Assembly: GCF_041242975.1 (NCBI RefSeq) | Contig: NZ_CP162488.1 | Location: forward strand, 2,098,001-2,162,000 | Source: Xanthomonas sp. DAR 35659 | GTDB taxonomy: Bacteria > Pseudomonadota > Gammaproteobacteria > Xanthomonadales > Xanthomonadaceae | Reading direction: 5' to 3' | DNA: 64,000 nt | In this document: piece after piece, positions 57,584 to 64,000 of the stretch | Layout: every line of letters starts with the position of its first letter | How positions within the stretch are numbered: position 1 is the first letter of the stretch | The notes under the pieces: generated by a model | Told to the model about the DNA's origin: nothing | Databases searched by the model: none | Seen by the model: only the letters and a program-made list of their open reading frames with translations | Program-made: the position numbers and the translations under genes

Positions 57584-57778
57584 GCGGTCGTGGGGTGTCG
57601 GGTCGGCGCAGCGTGGACGCGCCCGCGGCGAACACGTCGATGCGCATGCATGTGCGCGACCCGCGCGCGACCACCTGTCGCCGCCGCGGCGCATCCGGCG
57701 CGCGACGGCCGCCCCATGCTCACGCCGGCTGCGCAGGCGCCCCGTATCCTTGCGCGTCCTTCCCGGCCCGTGTCGCCC

Positions 57779-59200
57779 ATGAGCTACGCCATCGTCTGGT
57801 TCCGGCGCGATCTGCGCCTGCAGGATCACCCCGCGCTGCACGCGGCGCTGGCCGCCGGGCACACGCCGGTGCCGGTCTACATCCACAGCCCCGGCGACGA
57901 AGGCGCCTGGGCCGCCGGCGCGGCGTCGCTGAGCTGGCTGAAGCGTTCGCTGGCCGCGCTCGATGCGCAGCTGCGCGCCCTCGGGTCGCGCCTGATCCTG
58001 CGCGAGGGGCCGGCCGAGACGGTGCTGCGCGACCTGATCGCCGACTGCGGCGCGGTCGCGGTGCACTGGAACCGCCGCTACGAACCGGCTACCCAGCCGC
58101 GCGACGCCCGGCTCAAGGCCGCGTTGCGGGCGCAGGGCCTGGAGGTGCGCAGTCACAACGGCGCGCTGCTGTTCGAACCGTGGCAACTGGCGACCCAGCA
58201 GGGCGGCCCGTACAAGGTGTTCACGCCGTTCTGGCGCAGCGCCTTGAGTCATTGGCAACTGCCGGCGCCGCTGGCCGCGCCGAAGACGCTGTCGCCGCCG
58301 CCGGCCGCGTTGCACAGCCTGCCGCTGCAGCGGCTCGGCCTGGCGCCCGCGCTCGGGTGGGACCGCGGCTTCTGGGAGGTGTGGCAACCGGGCGAAGCGG
58401 GCGCGCACGAGGCGCTGGAGGTGTTCGTCGATGGCGCGCTGCGCGGCTATGTCGAAGGCCGCGACCGCCCGGACCAGGTCGGTACCTCGCGGCTGTCGCC
58501 GCACCTGCACTTCGGCGAGATCGCGCCGTGGCGGATCGTGGCCGAACTGGAAAAGCAACGCAGCGCGGCCAGCGGCGCGGCGATCGACGGCTACATCCGC
58601 CAGCTCGGCTGGCGCGATTTCGCCCATCATTTGTTGCACCATTTCCCGACCACGCCCGAGCACAACCTCAATCCGCGCTTCGACCGCTTCCGCTGGGTCA
58701 CGCCGGATCCGGCGCAGCTACGGGCCTGGCAACGCGGCCGCACCGGGGTGCCGATCGTCGATGCCGGCTTGCGCGAGCTGTGGCACACCGGCTGGATGCA
58801 CAACCGGGTGCGGATGATCGTCGCCAGCTACCTGTGCAAGCACCTGCGCGTGCACTGGTCCGAAGGCGCGCGCTGGTTCTGGGACACGCTGGTCGATGCC
58901 GACCTGGCCAACAACACGCTCGGCTGGCAATGGGTGGCCGGCACCGGCGCCGACGCCGCGCCGTACTTCCGCGTGTTCAACCCGGTGACCCAGGCGCAGA
59001 AGTTCGATCCGCAGGGGCGCTACATCGCGCGCTGGGTGCCGGAACTGGCGGCGCTGCCGGTCGCCGAGCGTTTCGCGCCGTGGCTGTCGCCGCAGCGCCT
59101 GGCCGCGAGCGCGCCGCGTTATCCGCGGCAGCCGATCGTGGACCTGGCCGCCGGGCGCGACGCGGCGCTGGCGGCCTACCGCGCCACCGGCGGCGCCTGA
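57779..59200 (+). CDS. phrB: deoxyribodipyrimidine photolyase
   Basis: A 473-residue light-driven DNA-repair enzyme that splits cyclobutane pyrimidine dimers. Antenna-binding N-terminal domain: IVWFRRDLRLQDHPALHAAL. FAD-binding C-terminal domain: TSRLSPHLHFGEIAPW, GWRDFAHHLLHHFP, GVPIVDAGLRELWHTGWMHNRVRM, DADLANNTLGWQWVAGTG (Trp and Asn close to the flavin) and PYFRVFNPVTQAQKFDP. The ATG at 57779 starts the conserved MSYAIVWFRRDLR; the frame is open upstream but not conserved. The 195 bp before it separate it from the FIST operon. Confidence 0.95.
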   Translation: MSYAIVWFRRDLRLQDHPALHAALAAGHTPVPVYIHSPGDEGAWAAGAASLSWLKRSLAALDAQLRALGSRLILREGPAETVLRDLIADCGAVAVHWNRRYEPATQPRDARLKAALRAQGLEVRSHNGALLFEPWQLATQQGGPYKVFTPFWRSALSHWQLPAPLAAPKTLSPPPAALHSLPLQRLGLAPALGWDRGFWEVWQPGEAGAHEALEVFVDGALRGYVEGRDRPDQVGTSRLSPHLHFGEIAPWRIVAELEKQRSAASGAAIDGYIRQLGWRDFAHHLLHHFPTTPEHNLNPRFDRFRWVTPDPAQLRAWQRGRTGVPIVDAGLRELWHTGWMHNRVRMIVASYLCKHLRVHWSEGARWFWDTLVDADLANNTLGWQWVAGTGADAAPYFRVFNPVTQAQKFDPQGRYIARWVPELAALPVAERFAPWLSPQRLAASAPRYPRQPIVDLAAGRDAALAAYRATGGA

Positions 59201-59304
59201 GCGCGGCGCGGCAGTGGCGCGCCGCCGGGTGAACCGCGCCGCGTGCCGCGATTGACGCCCTTCGCCGCGCCATGATTCACTCCGGCCACGCACAGGGAGC
59301 ATGC

Positions 59305-60759
59305 ATGGCCGCCAGCACAGCCCGCCGCAAGCCGCGGCGCGAACCGATGTCGCGTGTGGATACCGCCTGGCTGCGGATGGAGCGGCCGACCAATCCGATG
59401 ATGATCACCGGCGTGCTGATGCTCGACGAGCCGCTGTCGCTGCCGCAGTTCAAGCAATTGGTGCGCAAGCGCTTCCTGTCCTTCCCGCGCTTCCAGCAGA
59501 AGCCGGTGGACACCGCCACCGGCGCCTACTGGCAGCACGACGACGACTTCGACCTGGATTGGCACGTGCGCCTGTCGGCCTTGCCCGGGCGCGGCGGCCA
59601 GAAGGCGCTGGAGCGTTTCGCCGGGCAGATGGCGTCCACGCCCTTGGACAAGACCAAGCCGCTGTGGCAATTCCATCTGATCGAGCGCTACGAAGGCGGT
59701 TCGGCGCTGGTCGCGCGCATCCACCACAGCTACGCCGACGGCATCGCGCTGGTGCAGGTGCTGCTGTCGCTGACCGACCTGCAGCGCGTGCCGGACCCGT
59801 CCGCGCAACTGGGGCGGGCCTGGCTGAAGGACGACGGCAAGGACGTGGTGCGCCGGGTCGGCGCGATCGACCGCTACCTGAAGCTGGGCGGGCGCATGCT
59901 CGACAAGGGCCGCGAGATGTACCAGGACCCGAACCTGGCGCAGATGCTGGCCAGGGAGGGCGGCCTGATCGGCCGCGAACTGGCCAATGCGCTGTTGCTG
60001 TCCGACGATCCGCCGACGCTGTTGCGCGGGCGCCTGGGCGTCAGCAAGCGGGTGGCGTGGGCCGAGCCGCTGCGCCTGGACGACGTCAAGGCGGTCGGCC
60101 GCGCCTGCGACTGCACGGTCAACGACGTGCTGATGGCGACGATGGCCGGCGCGCTGCGCGACTACATGCTCGAACGCGGCGAGCCGCTGGACGGGGTGAC
60201 GCTGCGCGCCACCGTGCCGGTCAACCTGCGGCCGCTGGAGCATGCGCGCAAGCTCGGCAACCATTTCGGGCTGGTGTTCCTGGACCTGCCGGTGGGCGAG
60301 GCCAATCCGGTGCGGCGCCTGCAGCGCGTCGCCGCGGCGATGCAGCAGCTCAAGCAGTCGCGCCAGGCGATGGTGGTGTTCGGCCTGCTGGCGGCGGTGG
60401 GCATGGCGCCGGCGGCGCTGCAGTCGGCGGCGCTGGATCTGTTCAGCCGCAAGGCCAGCACCGTGGCGACCAATGTGCCGGGACCGCAGCAGCCGCTGTA
60501 CCTGGCCGGCAGCCGGGTGCGCGAGATGATGTTCTGGGTGCCGCAGACCGGGTCGATCGGGGTCGGCGTGTCGATCATGAGTTACAACCACCGCGTGCAT
60601 TTCGGCCTGATCGGCGATGCGCGGCTGATTCCCGATCCGGATGCGGTGATGCGCCGCATCGGCGCCGAGTTCGACAAGCTGCTGTACCTGGCGCTGATGG
60701 GCGACTGGGACCATCCGCTGCAGGCGGCGGACGCCGAGGCCTTGCTGCCGCTTTCCTGA
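59305..60759 (+). CDS. wax ester synthase/diacylglycerol acyltransferase (WS/DGAT) family
   Basis: A 484-residue acyltransferase that would esterify a fatty alcohol or diacylglycerol with acyl-CoA. The catalytic motif HHxxxDG is present as HHSYADG at residues 140-146. Other family marks are MSRVDTAWLRMERPTNPMMI at the N-terminus, NDVLMATMAGALRDY in the middle and VSTNVPGP-like TVATNVPGPQQPLYLAG with FWVPQTGSIGVGVSIMSYN near the end. Two starts fit (59272 and 59305); the second has CAGGGAGC directly upstream and is preferred. The product may be storage neutral lipid or an envelope lipid. Confidence 0.9.
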   Translation: MAASTARRKPRREPMSRVDTAWLRMERPTNPMMITGVLMLDEPLSLPQFKQLVRKRFLSFPRFQQKPVDTATGAYWQHDDDFDLDWHVRLSALPGRGGQKALERFAGQMASTPLDKTKPLWQFHLIERYEGGSALVARIHHSYADGIALVQVLLSLTDLQRVPDPSAQLGRAWLKDDGKDVVRRVGAIDRYLKLGGRMLDKGREMYQDPNLAQMLAREGGLIGRELANALLLSDDPPTLLRGRLGVSKRVAWAEPLRLDDVKAVGRACDCTVNDVLMATMAGALRDYMLERGEPLDGVTLRATVPVNLRPLEHARKLGNHFGLVFLDLPVGEANPVRRLQRVAAAMQQLKQSRQAMVVFGLLAAVGMAPAALQSAALDLFSRKASTVATNVPGPQQPLYLAGSRVREMMFWVPQTGSIGVGVSIMSYNHRVHFGLIGDARLIPDPDAVMRRIGAEFDKLLYLALMGDWDHPLQAADAEALLPLS

Positions 60760-60863
60760 ACGCCGCGTCTGCGCCCGAGCCTTGCGAACGGGTCCGTTCA
60801 TGCGGGTCTCGCGGGCCACTGTTTATGCTTGATCCCACCTCAATTCAGGTTCGGGAGAGCGCG

Positions 60864-61562
60864 ATGAAACGTACCGCCATCCAAGGCATTTCCGTGGCGC
60901 TGGCCAGCGCGCTGGTGCTGTCCGCCTGCGCCACCGGCGGCTCCTACGTGCAGCGCGACCAGTACGGCAATCCGACCGAGCAGCAGAACAACCGCACCGG
61001 CCGCGGCGCGCTGATCGGCACCGCGGTCGGCGTCGCCGCCGGCCTGCTCAGCGGCAGCAGCGCCACCGAGCGCCGCCAGCACGCGATGATCGGCGCCGGC
61101 ATCGGCGCGCTCAGCGGCGCGGCGATCGGCAACTACCAAGACCGCCAGGAACGCGCGCTGCGCGAGCGCACCGCCAACACCGGCATCGACGTGCGCCGCG
61201 ACGGCGACAACATCACCTTGAACCTGCCCGACGGCATCACCTTCGACTTCAACCAGTCCACGCTCAAGCCGCAGTTCTATTCGGCGCTCAACGGCGTGGC
61301 CAGGACCCTGGGCGAATACAACCAGACCATGATCGAGGTGGTGGGGCATACCGACAGCATCGGCAGCGACGCGGTCAATCAGCGCCTGTCCGAACAGCGC
61401 GCCGCCTCGGTGGCGGCGTACCTGACCGCGCAGGGCGTGCAGAGCGAGCGCATCGAGACGCTGGGCGCCGGCAAGAAGTATCCGATCGCCGACAACAGCA
61501 CCGAGGCCGGGCGCGCGCAGAACCGCCGCGTCGAGATCCGCGTGGTGCCGCTGCGTTCCTGA
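60864..61562 (+). CDS. OmpA-family lipoprotein with glycine zipper (YiaD-like)
   Basis: A 232-residue lipoprotein. Signal ALASALVLSAC (Cys near residue 22), glycine-zipper segments GALIGTAVGVAAGLLSG and AMIGAGIGALSGAAIGNY, then a C-terminal OmpA domain (about 125-230) with FDFNQSTLKP, VVGHTDSIGSDAVNQRLSEQRAASV and NRRVEIRV that binds the peptidoglycan diaminopimelate. It would tie the outer membrane to the cell wall. Clear GGGAGAGC before the ATG. A strong stem-loop terminator follows. Confidence 0.94.
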   Translation: MKRTAIQGISVALASALVLSACATGGSYVQRDQYGNPTEQQNNRTGRGALIGTAVGVAAGLLSGSSATERRQHAMIGAGIGALSGAAIGNYQDRQERALRERTANTGIDVRRDGDNITLNLPDGITFDFNQSTLKPQFYSALNGVARTLGEYNQTMIEVVGHTDSIGSDAVNQRLSEQRAASVAAYLTAQGVQSERIETLGAGKKYPIADNSTEAGRAQNRRVEIRVVPLRS

Positions 61563-61581
61563 GCGCGGCCTGCGCTGGCGT

Positions 61582-61620
61582 AAACGCGAACGGGCCGCAT
61601 GCAGCGGCCCGTTCGCGTTT
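61582..61620. terminator. Rho-independent terminator, bidirectional
   Basis: A perfect 17-bp inverted repeat AAACGCGAACGGGCCGC / its complement around ATGCA. It lies between the convergent OmpA-like and LysR genes and can end both transcripts; the short T run is stronger on the plus strand. Confidence 0.9.
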
Positions 61621-61686
61621 CCGGTTCGGTAGGCTCGCCGCGGCGAGCACAAGGTCGCGCGCCGCGGTGACGCGCGGCGCCGACGC

Positions 61687-62787
61687 TCAGACCAGCGCTT
61701 CCTCCTCCAGTTCCGGCGCCGCCTCGGCGTCTTCCCGTACCTTCGGCAACGGCTGCGGCTGCGGCTGCGGCTGCGCCAGCGACGGCGCCTGGGTGGTCAT
61801 CGCCACGCCGCCGCACAGGGTGAACTCCGCGCCATCGTCGGCCAACTGATTGGCGAGCTTGGCCGGGCACTGCGCCATCATGTAGCTGACGTCGAAGTTG
61901 AGCTTCTCGACCAGGAAATCGACGAAGGCGCGCACCTTCGGCGAGAGCATGCGCCCGCCCGGGAACACCGCGTTGAAGTCCAGGTCCGGCCCGACCCAGC
62001 CGCCGAGCACGCGCCGCGCCTTGCCGGCCTCGATCAGCGGCTTGATCGTCGCATCGCTGGCCAGCACCAGGCCTTCGCCGCAGACCAGGCCGCCGATCAG
62101 CGCCGCCGAATCGTTGGCCAGCAGGATCGGCTGGATCGGGAACTCGCCGCTCTGCTTGCCGTTGCGCAGCGGCCAGCACAGCCGGTTGCCGCCGTTGCGG
62201 CCAGTGCTCAGCGCCAGCGTGCGATGGTGCTGCAGGTCGTCCGGGTGCAGCGGCTCGCCGTGGCGCTCGATGTAGTAGGGACTGGCGAACACCTGGGTGC
62301 GGAAGGTGGCGAGCTTGCGCGCGACCATGGTCGAATCCGGCAGCGCGCCCATGTGCAGGGCCACGTCCACGCCCTCGGCGATCGGATCGACCTTGTCGCT
62401 GGTCATGACCATTTCCAGGCGCACTTCCGGGTGCTGCTTGTGGAACTCGCCCAGGATCGGCGCGACCCAGGAGATGCCGGCGGAGTAGGGCACGCTGAAA
62501 CGCAGCCAGCCGCGCGGACCGGCCTGCAACTGGCCGACCGCGCTTTCGGCTTCCTCCAGTTCGCGGGCGATGCGCTGGCAGTGCTCGTGATAGACCGCGC
62601 CGGCCTCGGTCAGCCCCAGGCGGCGCGTGGTCCGGTGCAGCAGGCGCGCGCCCAGCCGCGCCTCCAGGTCCTGCACCTTGCGGCTGACGGTGGTCTTGGG
62701 CAGGCCGAGCGCATTGGCCGCGGCGATGAAGCTGCCTTGCTCGACCACCTTGACGAAGATCAGGGTGTCGTTCAGATCGTGGGTCAT
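61687..62787 (-). CDS. LysR family transcriptional regulator
   Basis: A 366-residue regulator. N-terminal winged helix-turn-helix (about 3-62; FIAAANALGLPKTTVSRKVQDLEARLGARLLHRTTR) and a substrate-binding domain (about 90-295). The C-terminus is extended by about 65 residues beyond a normal LysR protein and contains a QPQPQPQP run encoded by four GGCTGC units on the plus strand (61751-61774) followed by an acidic tail. It diverges from the SDR-like/lipoprotein gene pair, the usual arrangement for a LysR target. The ATG at 62787 has AGGAA upstream. Confidence 0.93.
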   Translation of the reverse strand: MTHDLNDTLIFVKVVEQGSFIAAANALGLPKTTVSRKVQDLEARLGARLLHRTTRRLGLTEAGAVYHEHCQRIARELEEAESAVGQLQAGPRGWLRFSVPYSAGISWVAPILGEFHKQHPEVRLEMVMTSDKVDPIAEGVDVALHMGALPDSTMVARKLATFRTQVFASPYYIERHGEPLHPDDLQHHRTLALSTGRNGGNRLCWPLRNGKQSGEFPIQPILLANDSAALIGGLVCGEGLVLASDATIKPLIEAGKARRVLGGWVGPDLDFNAVFPGGRMLSPKVRAFVDFLVEKLNFDVSYMMAQCPAKLANQLADDGAEFTLCGGVAMTTQAPSLAQPQPQPQPLPKVREDAEAAPELEEEALV

Positions 62788-62832
62788 GGCGGATTCCTGA
62801 GGGAATGGGAGGATTGGACCGGTGACGGGACG

Positions 62833-62861
62833 ATTATTCCCCTTAATTCGGACTAATCAAG
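62833..62861 (-). promoter_or_regulatory. lysR promoter overlapped by an LTTR-like palindrome
   Basis: On the minus strand TTGATT (62855-62860), 16 bases and AATAAT (62833-62838) form a good promoter for the LysR gene. The -35 is inside the near-palindrome CTTAATT-N6-AATCAAG (62842-62861, one mismatch in seven), which fits a LysR-type binding box and suggests autoregulation. This is the most AT-rich part of the region. Confidence 0.6.
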
Positions 62862-62915
62862 TGCGACTTTGACGCCTAATTTGTACGCATCCGCCGCCAG
62901 CCAGGCCATTTGCCC

Positions 62916-63140
62916 ATGTCGATGCGCACTCTGTTCCAGTTTTTCCTGGGCGCTCGCCGCCCGAACCAGCTAGATGGTACGCCGATCGACGCCGTGGAAA
63001 CCGGTTACCCGCGTGCATTTCGTGAATTCACGCCGCCGCCGCGGCGCCAGGCCGGCAGCGCGTTGCAGCTGGGCCAGTCCGCTGGTGGCCGGCTTGGGCG
63101 AATCGCGATTGTCCCGTTTGCGGGAGTAAAAGTCCCGTGA
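62916..63140 (+). CDS. possible small leader gene before the SDR gene
   Basis: A 74-residue frame beginning MSMRTLFQFFLGARRPNQLDG whose TGA overlaps the SDR GTG start (GTGA at 63137-63140), an arrangement typical of translationally coupled genes. Codon bias is weaker than in neighbouring genes and no homologue or motif is recognised, so it may be chance. If not coding, the 349 bp between lysR and the SDR gene hold only regulatory sites. Confidence 0.3.
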   Translation: MSMRTLFQFFLGARRPNQLDGTPIDAVETGYPRAFREFTPPPRRQAGSALQLGQSAGGRLGRIAIVPFAGVKVP

Positions 63141-63146
63141 GCGGGA
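63111..63146 (+). promoter_or_regulatory. tandem GTCCCG-N4-CGGGA palindromes over the SDR start
   Basis: Two 15-bp near-identical palindromes, GTCCCGTTTGCGGGA (63111-63125) and GTCCCGTGAGCGGGA (63132-63146), lie 21 bp apart, two turns of the helix, so a dimeric protein could bind both on one face. The second contains the SDR GTG start codon and as RNA would fold into a stem that hides it. Confidence 0.55.
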
Positions 63147-63910
63147 TGTTGGACCCCGAGGTGCTGGTGCTCGGCGGCACTGGCAACATCGGGCTCGGCG
63201 TGGTCGCTGCCCTGCTCGAAGCCGGCAGCCCGGTGCTGGCGGTGGCGCGCGAGCGTGGCCGCCTGCGCGCCTTGCGCGACCGCTACAGCGACGAGCCGGC
63301 GCTGGACACGCTGTCGGGCTCGGTGGCCAACGACGCCACTGCCGCGGCCCTGGCCACCGCGGTGGCGCAACGTACGCGCCCGCTGGCCGGCATCGTCGCC
63401 TGTCTCGGCAGCCCGCTGCGCGCCGGGCGCCTGCTCGACCAGCCGCTGAGCGCCTTGCGCCGGCGCCTGGACGCCGACCTGCTGCCGCAGCTGGCCGCGG
63501 CGCGGCACCTGCTGCCGCTGCTGGCGCAGGCCGAGCGCGGCGGCCGCTACCTGCTGCTGGGCAGCCCGTGCGCGCTGCGCGCGTGGGCCGGGCACGGCGA
63601 CAGTTCGGTGGTCGCCGCGGCGATCCGCATGCTCGCCCAGGTCCTGCACGAAGAGGCCAAGCCGCTGGGCGTGCGTGTGCAGTTGCTGTCGCTGACCCAG
63701 CCGGTGTGCCGCGGCGATGCCGCCGCGGACGATTGCCCGGAGTGGTTCACCGCGCTGAGCGTGGGCCGCGCCGCGGTGGCGCTGCTCGCCGACGACGGCG
63801 TGCCCGGCCGGGCCGTGGTCGAGGTCGACAAACGCCAGTACGCGCAGCCACGCACTTCCTTGATGACCGCCGCCCCTTTTTCCCCTTCCACTCACCAGGT
63901 GTTTCCATGA
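63137..63910 (+). CDS. SDR-like NAD(P)-binding protein lacking the YxxxK pair
   Basis: A 257-residue Rossmann-fold protein. The nucleotide-binding loop VLVLGGTGNIGLGVVAALLEAG is intact and the overall length fits short-chain dehydrogenases. The Ser near LLLGSPCALRAW is in the catalytic position, but the following YxxxK is absent (GHGDSSVVAAAIRML), so classic dehydrogenase activity is doubtful. A GTG at 63137 with GGGAG 10 bases upstream is used; an ATG at 63146 is the alternative. It ends in an ATGA overlap with the lipoprotein gene. Divergent from lysR and probably controlled by it. Confidence 0.8.
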   Translation: MSGMLDPEVLVLGGTGNIGLGVVAALLEAGSPVLAVARERGRLRALRDRYSDEPALDTLSGSVANDATAAALATAVAQRTRPLAGIVACLGSPLRAGRLLDQPLSALRRRLDADLLPQLAAARHLLPLLAQAERGGRYLLLGSPCALRAWAGHGDSSVVAAAIRMLAQVLHEEAKPLGVRVQLLSLTQPVCRGDAAADDCPEWFTALSVGRAAVALLADDGVPGRAVVEVDKRQYAQPRTSLMTAAPFSPSTHQVFP

Positions 63911-64000
63911 ACCCCATTCCCATGTCTCTCCCGTCCCCGCCGCGCGCCTGGCGCCCGCTGGCGATCGCGCTGCTGACCCTGGCCCTGGCCGCCTGCGGCG
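63907..64000 (+). CDS. lipoprotein, 3' part outside the window
   Basis: Only 31 residues are visible: a basic start, the hydrophobic core AIALLTLALAAC and a lipobox LAAC followed by Gly. In Xanthomonas a LysR-SDR pair is sometimes followed by an RND efflux adaptor (MexE-like), which begins in this way, but the visible part cannot prove it. The ATG overlaps the stop of the SDR-like gene by 4 bp, so translation is coupled. Confidence 0.75.
   Translation, partial: MNPIPMSLPSPPRAWRPLAIALLTLALAACG

Overview
The window is about 68-70% GC chromosomal DNA packed with genes on both strands. It almost certainly comes from Xanthomonas or a very close relative. The reasons are the many GTAG-type REP palindromes (core GTAGGAGCGGCTTCAGCCGC), a second repeat family built on CCCATTCCCGATTCCCC, glycine-zipper lipoproteins, several small gene families typical of Xanthomonadaceae, and a signalling repertoire rich in HD-GYP, EAL and FIST proteins. 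No rRNA, tRNA, CRISPR array, prophage or insertion sequence was seen.

Layout. 1-6.1 kb: a GNAT acetyltransferase cut by the window edge, an ABC-F ATPase, a solitary integron gene cassette (AT-rich, C39-peptidase-like gene ended by an attC site), a gene of unknown function, and rlmKL closed by a 25-bp inverted pair of REPs. 6.1-11.3 kb: a CHASE/PAS hybrid histidine kinase followed by its likely partner, an HD-GYP response regulator. 11.5-16.3 kb: small mostly hypothetical genes (DUF445, VOC, ParB-like, zinc-ribbon membrane protein, DUF2809-like, EthD). 16.5-23 kb: a beta-alanine/omega-amino-acid catabolic locus in which bauA-ald-mmsA diverge from an XRE-cupin regulator and a PuuC-type aldehyde dehydrogenase; both divergent promoters carry the same 20-bp element. 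23.5-31.8 kb: RNase D, a formylglycine-enzyme-like lipoprotein, an M48 protease, a VWA lipoprotein, a repeat array with 116-bp period and an arginine-hydrolase-family enzyme. 32-33.5 kb: an ECF41 sigma factor and its AhpD-like target gene, each preceded by the same sigma-factor promoter. 33.6-52.9 kb: housekeeping and mixed genes (class I fumarase, two GSTs, MASE1 sensor, phospholipase A, cold-shock protein, tcdA, EAL phosphodiesterase, TatD, glutaryl-CoA dehydrogenase, FMN reductase, dnaB). 53.1-57.6 kb: a tight four-gene operon FIST (NosP-like) - soluble histidine kinase - HDOD response regulator - response regulator with a degenerate HD-GYP domain. 57.8-64 kb: photolyase, WS/DGAT-like acyltransferase, OmpA-like lipoprotein, and a LysR regulator diverging from an SDR-like gene that is coupled to a lipoprotein running off the window.

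How genes work together. BauA moves the amino group of beta-alanine to pyruvate, Ald turns the alanine formed back into pyruvate, and MmsA converts malonate semialdehyde to acetyl-CoA, so the operon encodes a self-regenerating cycle. Two signalling loci (6.1-11.3 kb and 53-57.6 kb), the EAL protein at 44-45.5 kb and the MASE1 sensor point to cyclic-di-GMP and two-component control, and the FIST operon suggests nitric-oxide input. The ECF41 locus looks self-contained and autoregulated.

The most interesting observations are the orphan integron cassette, the paired operators in the beta-alanine locus, the paired ECF41 promoters with a nearly leaderless sigma gene, and the FIST operon ending in an inactivated HD domain.
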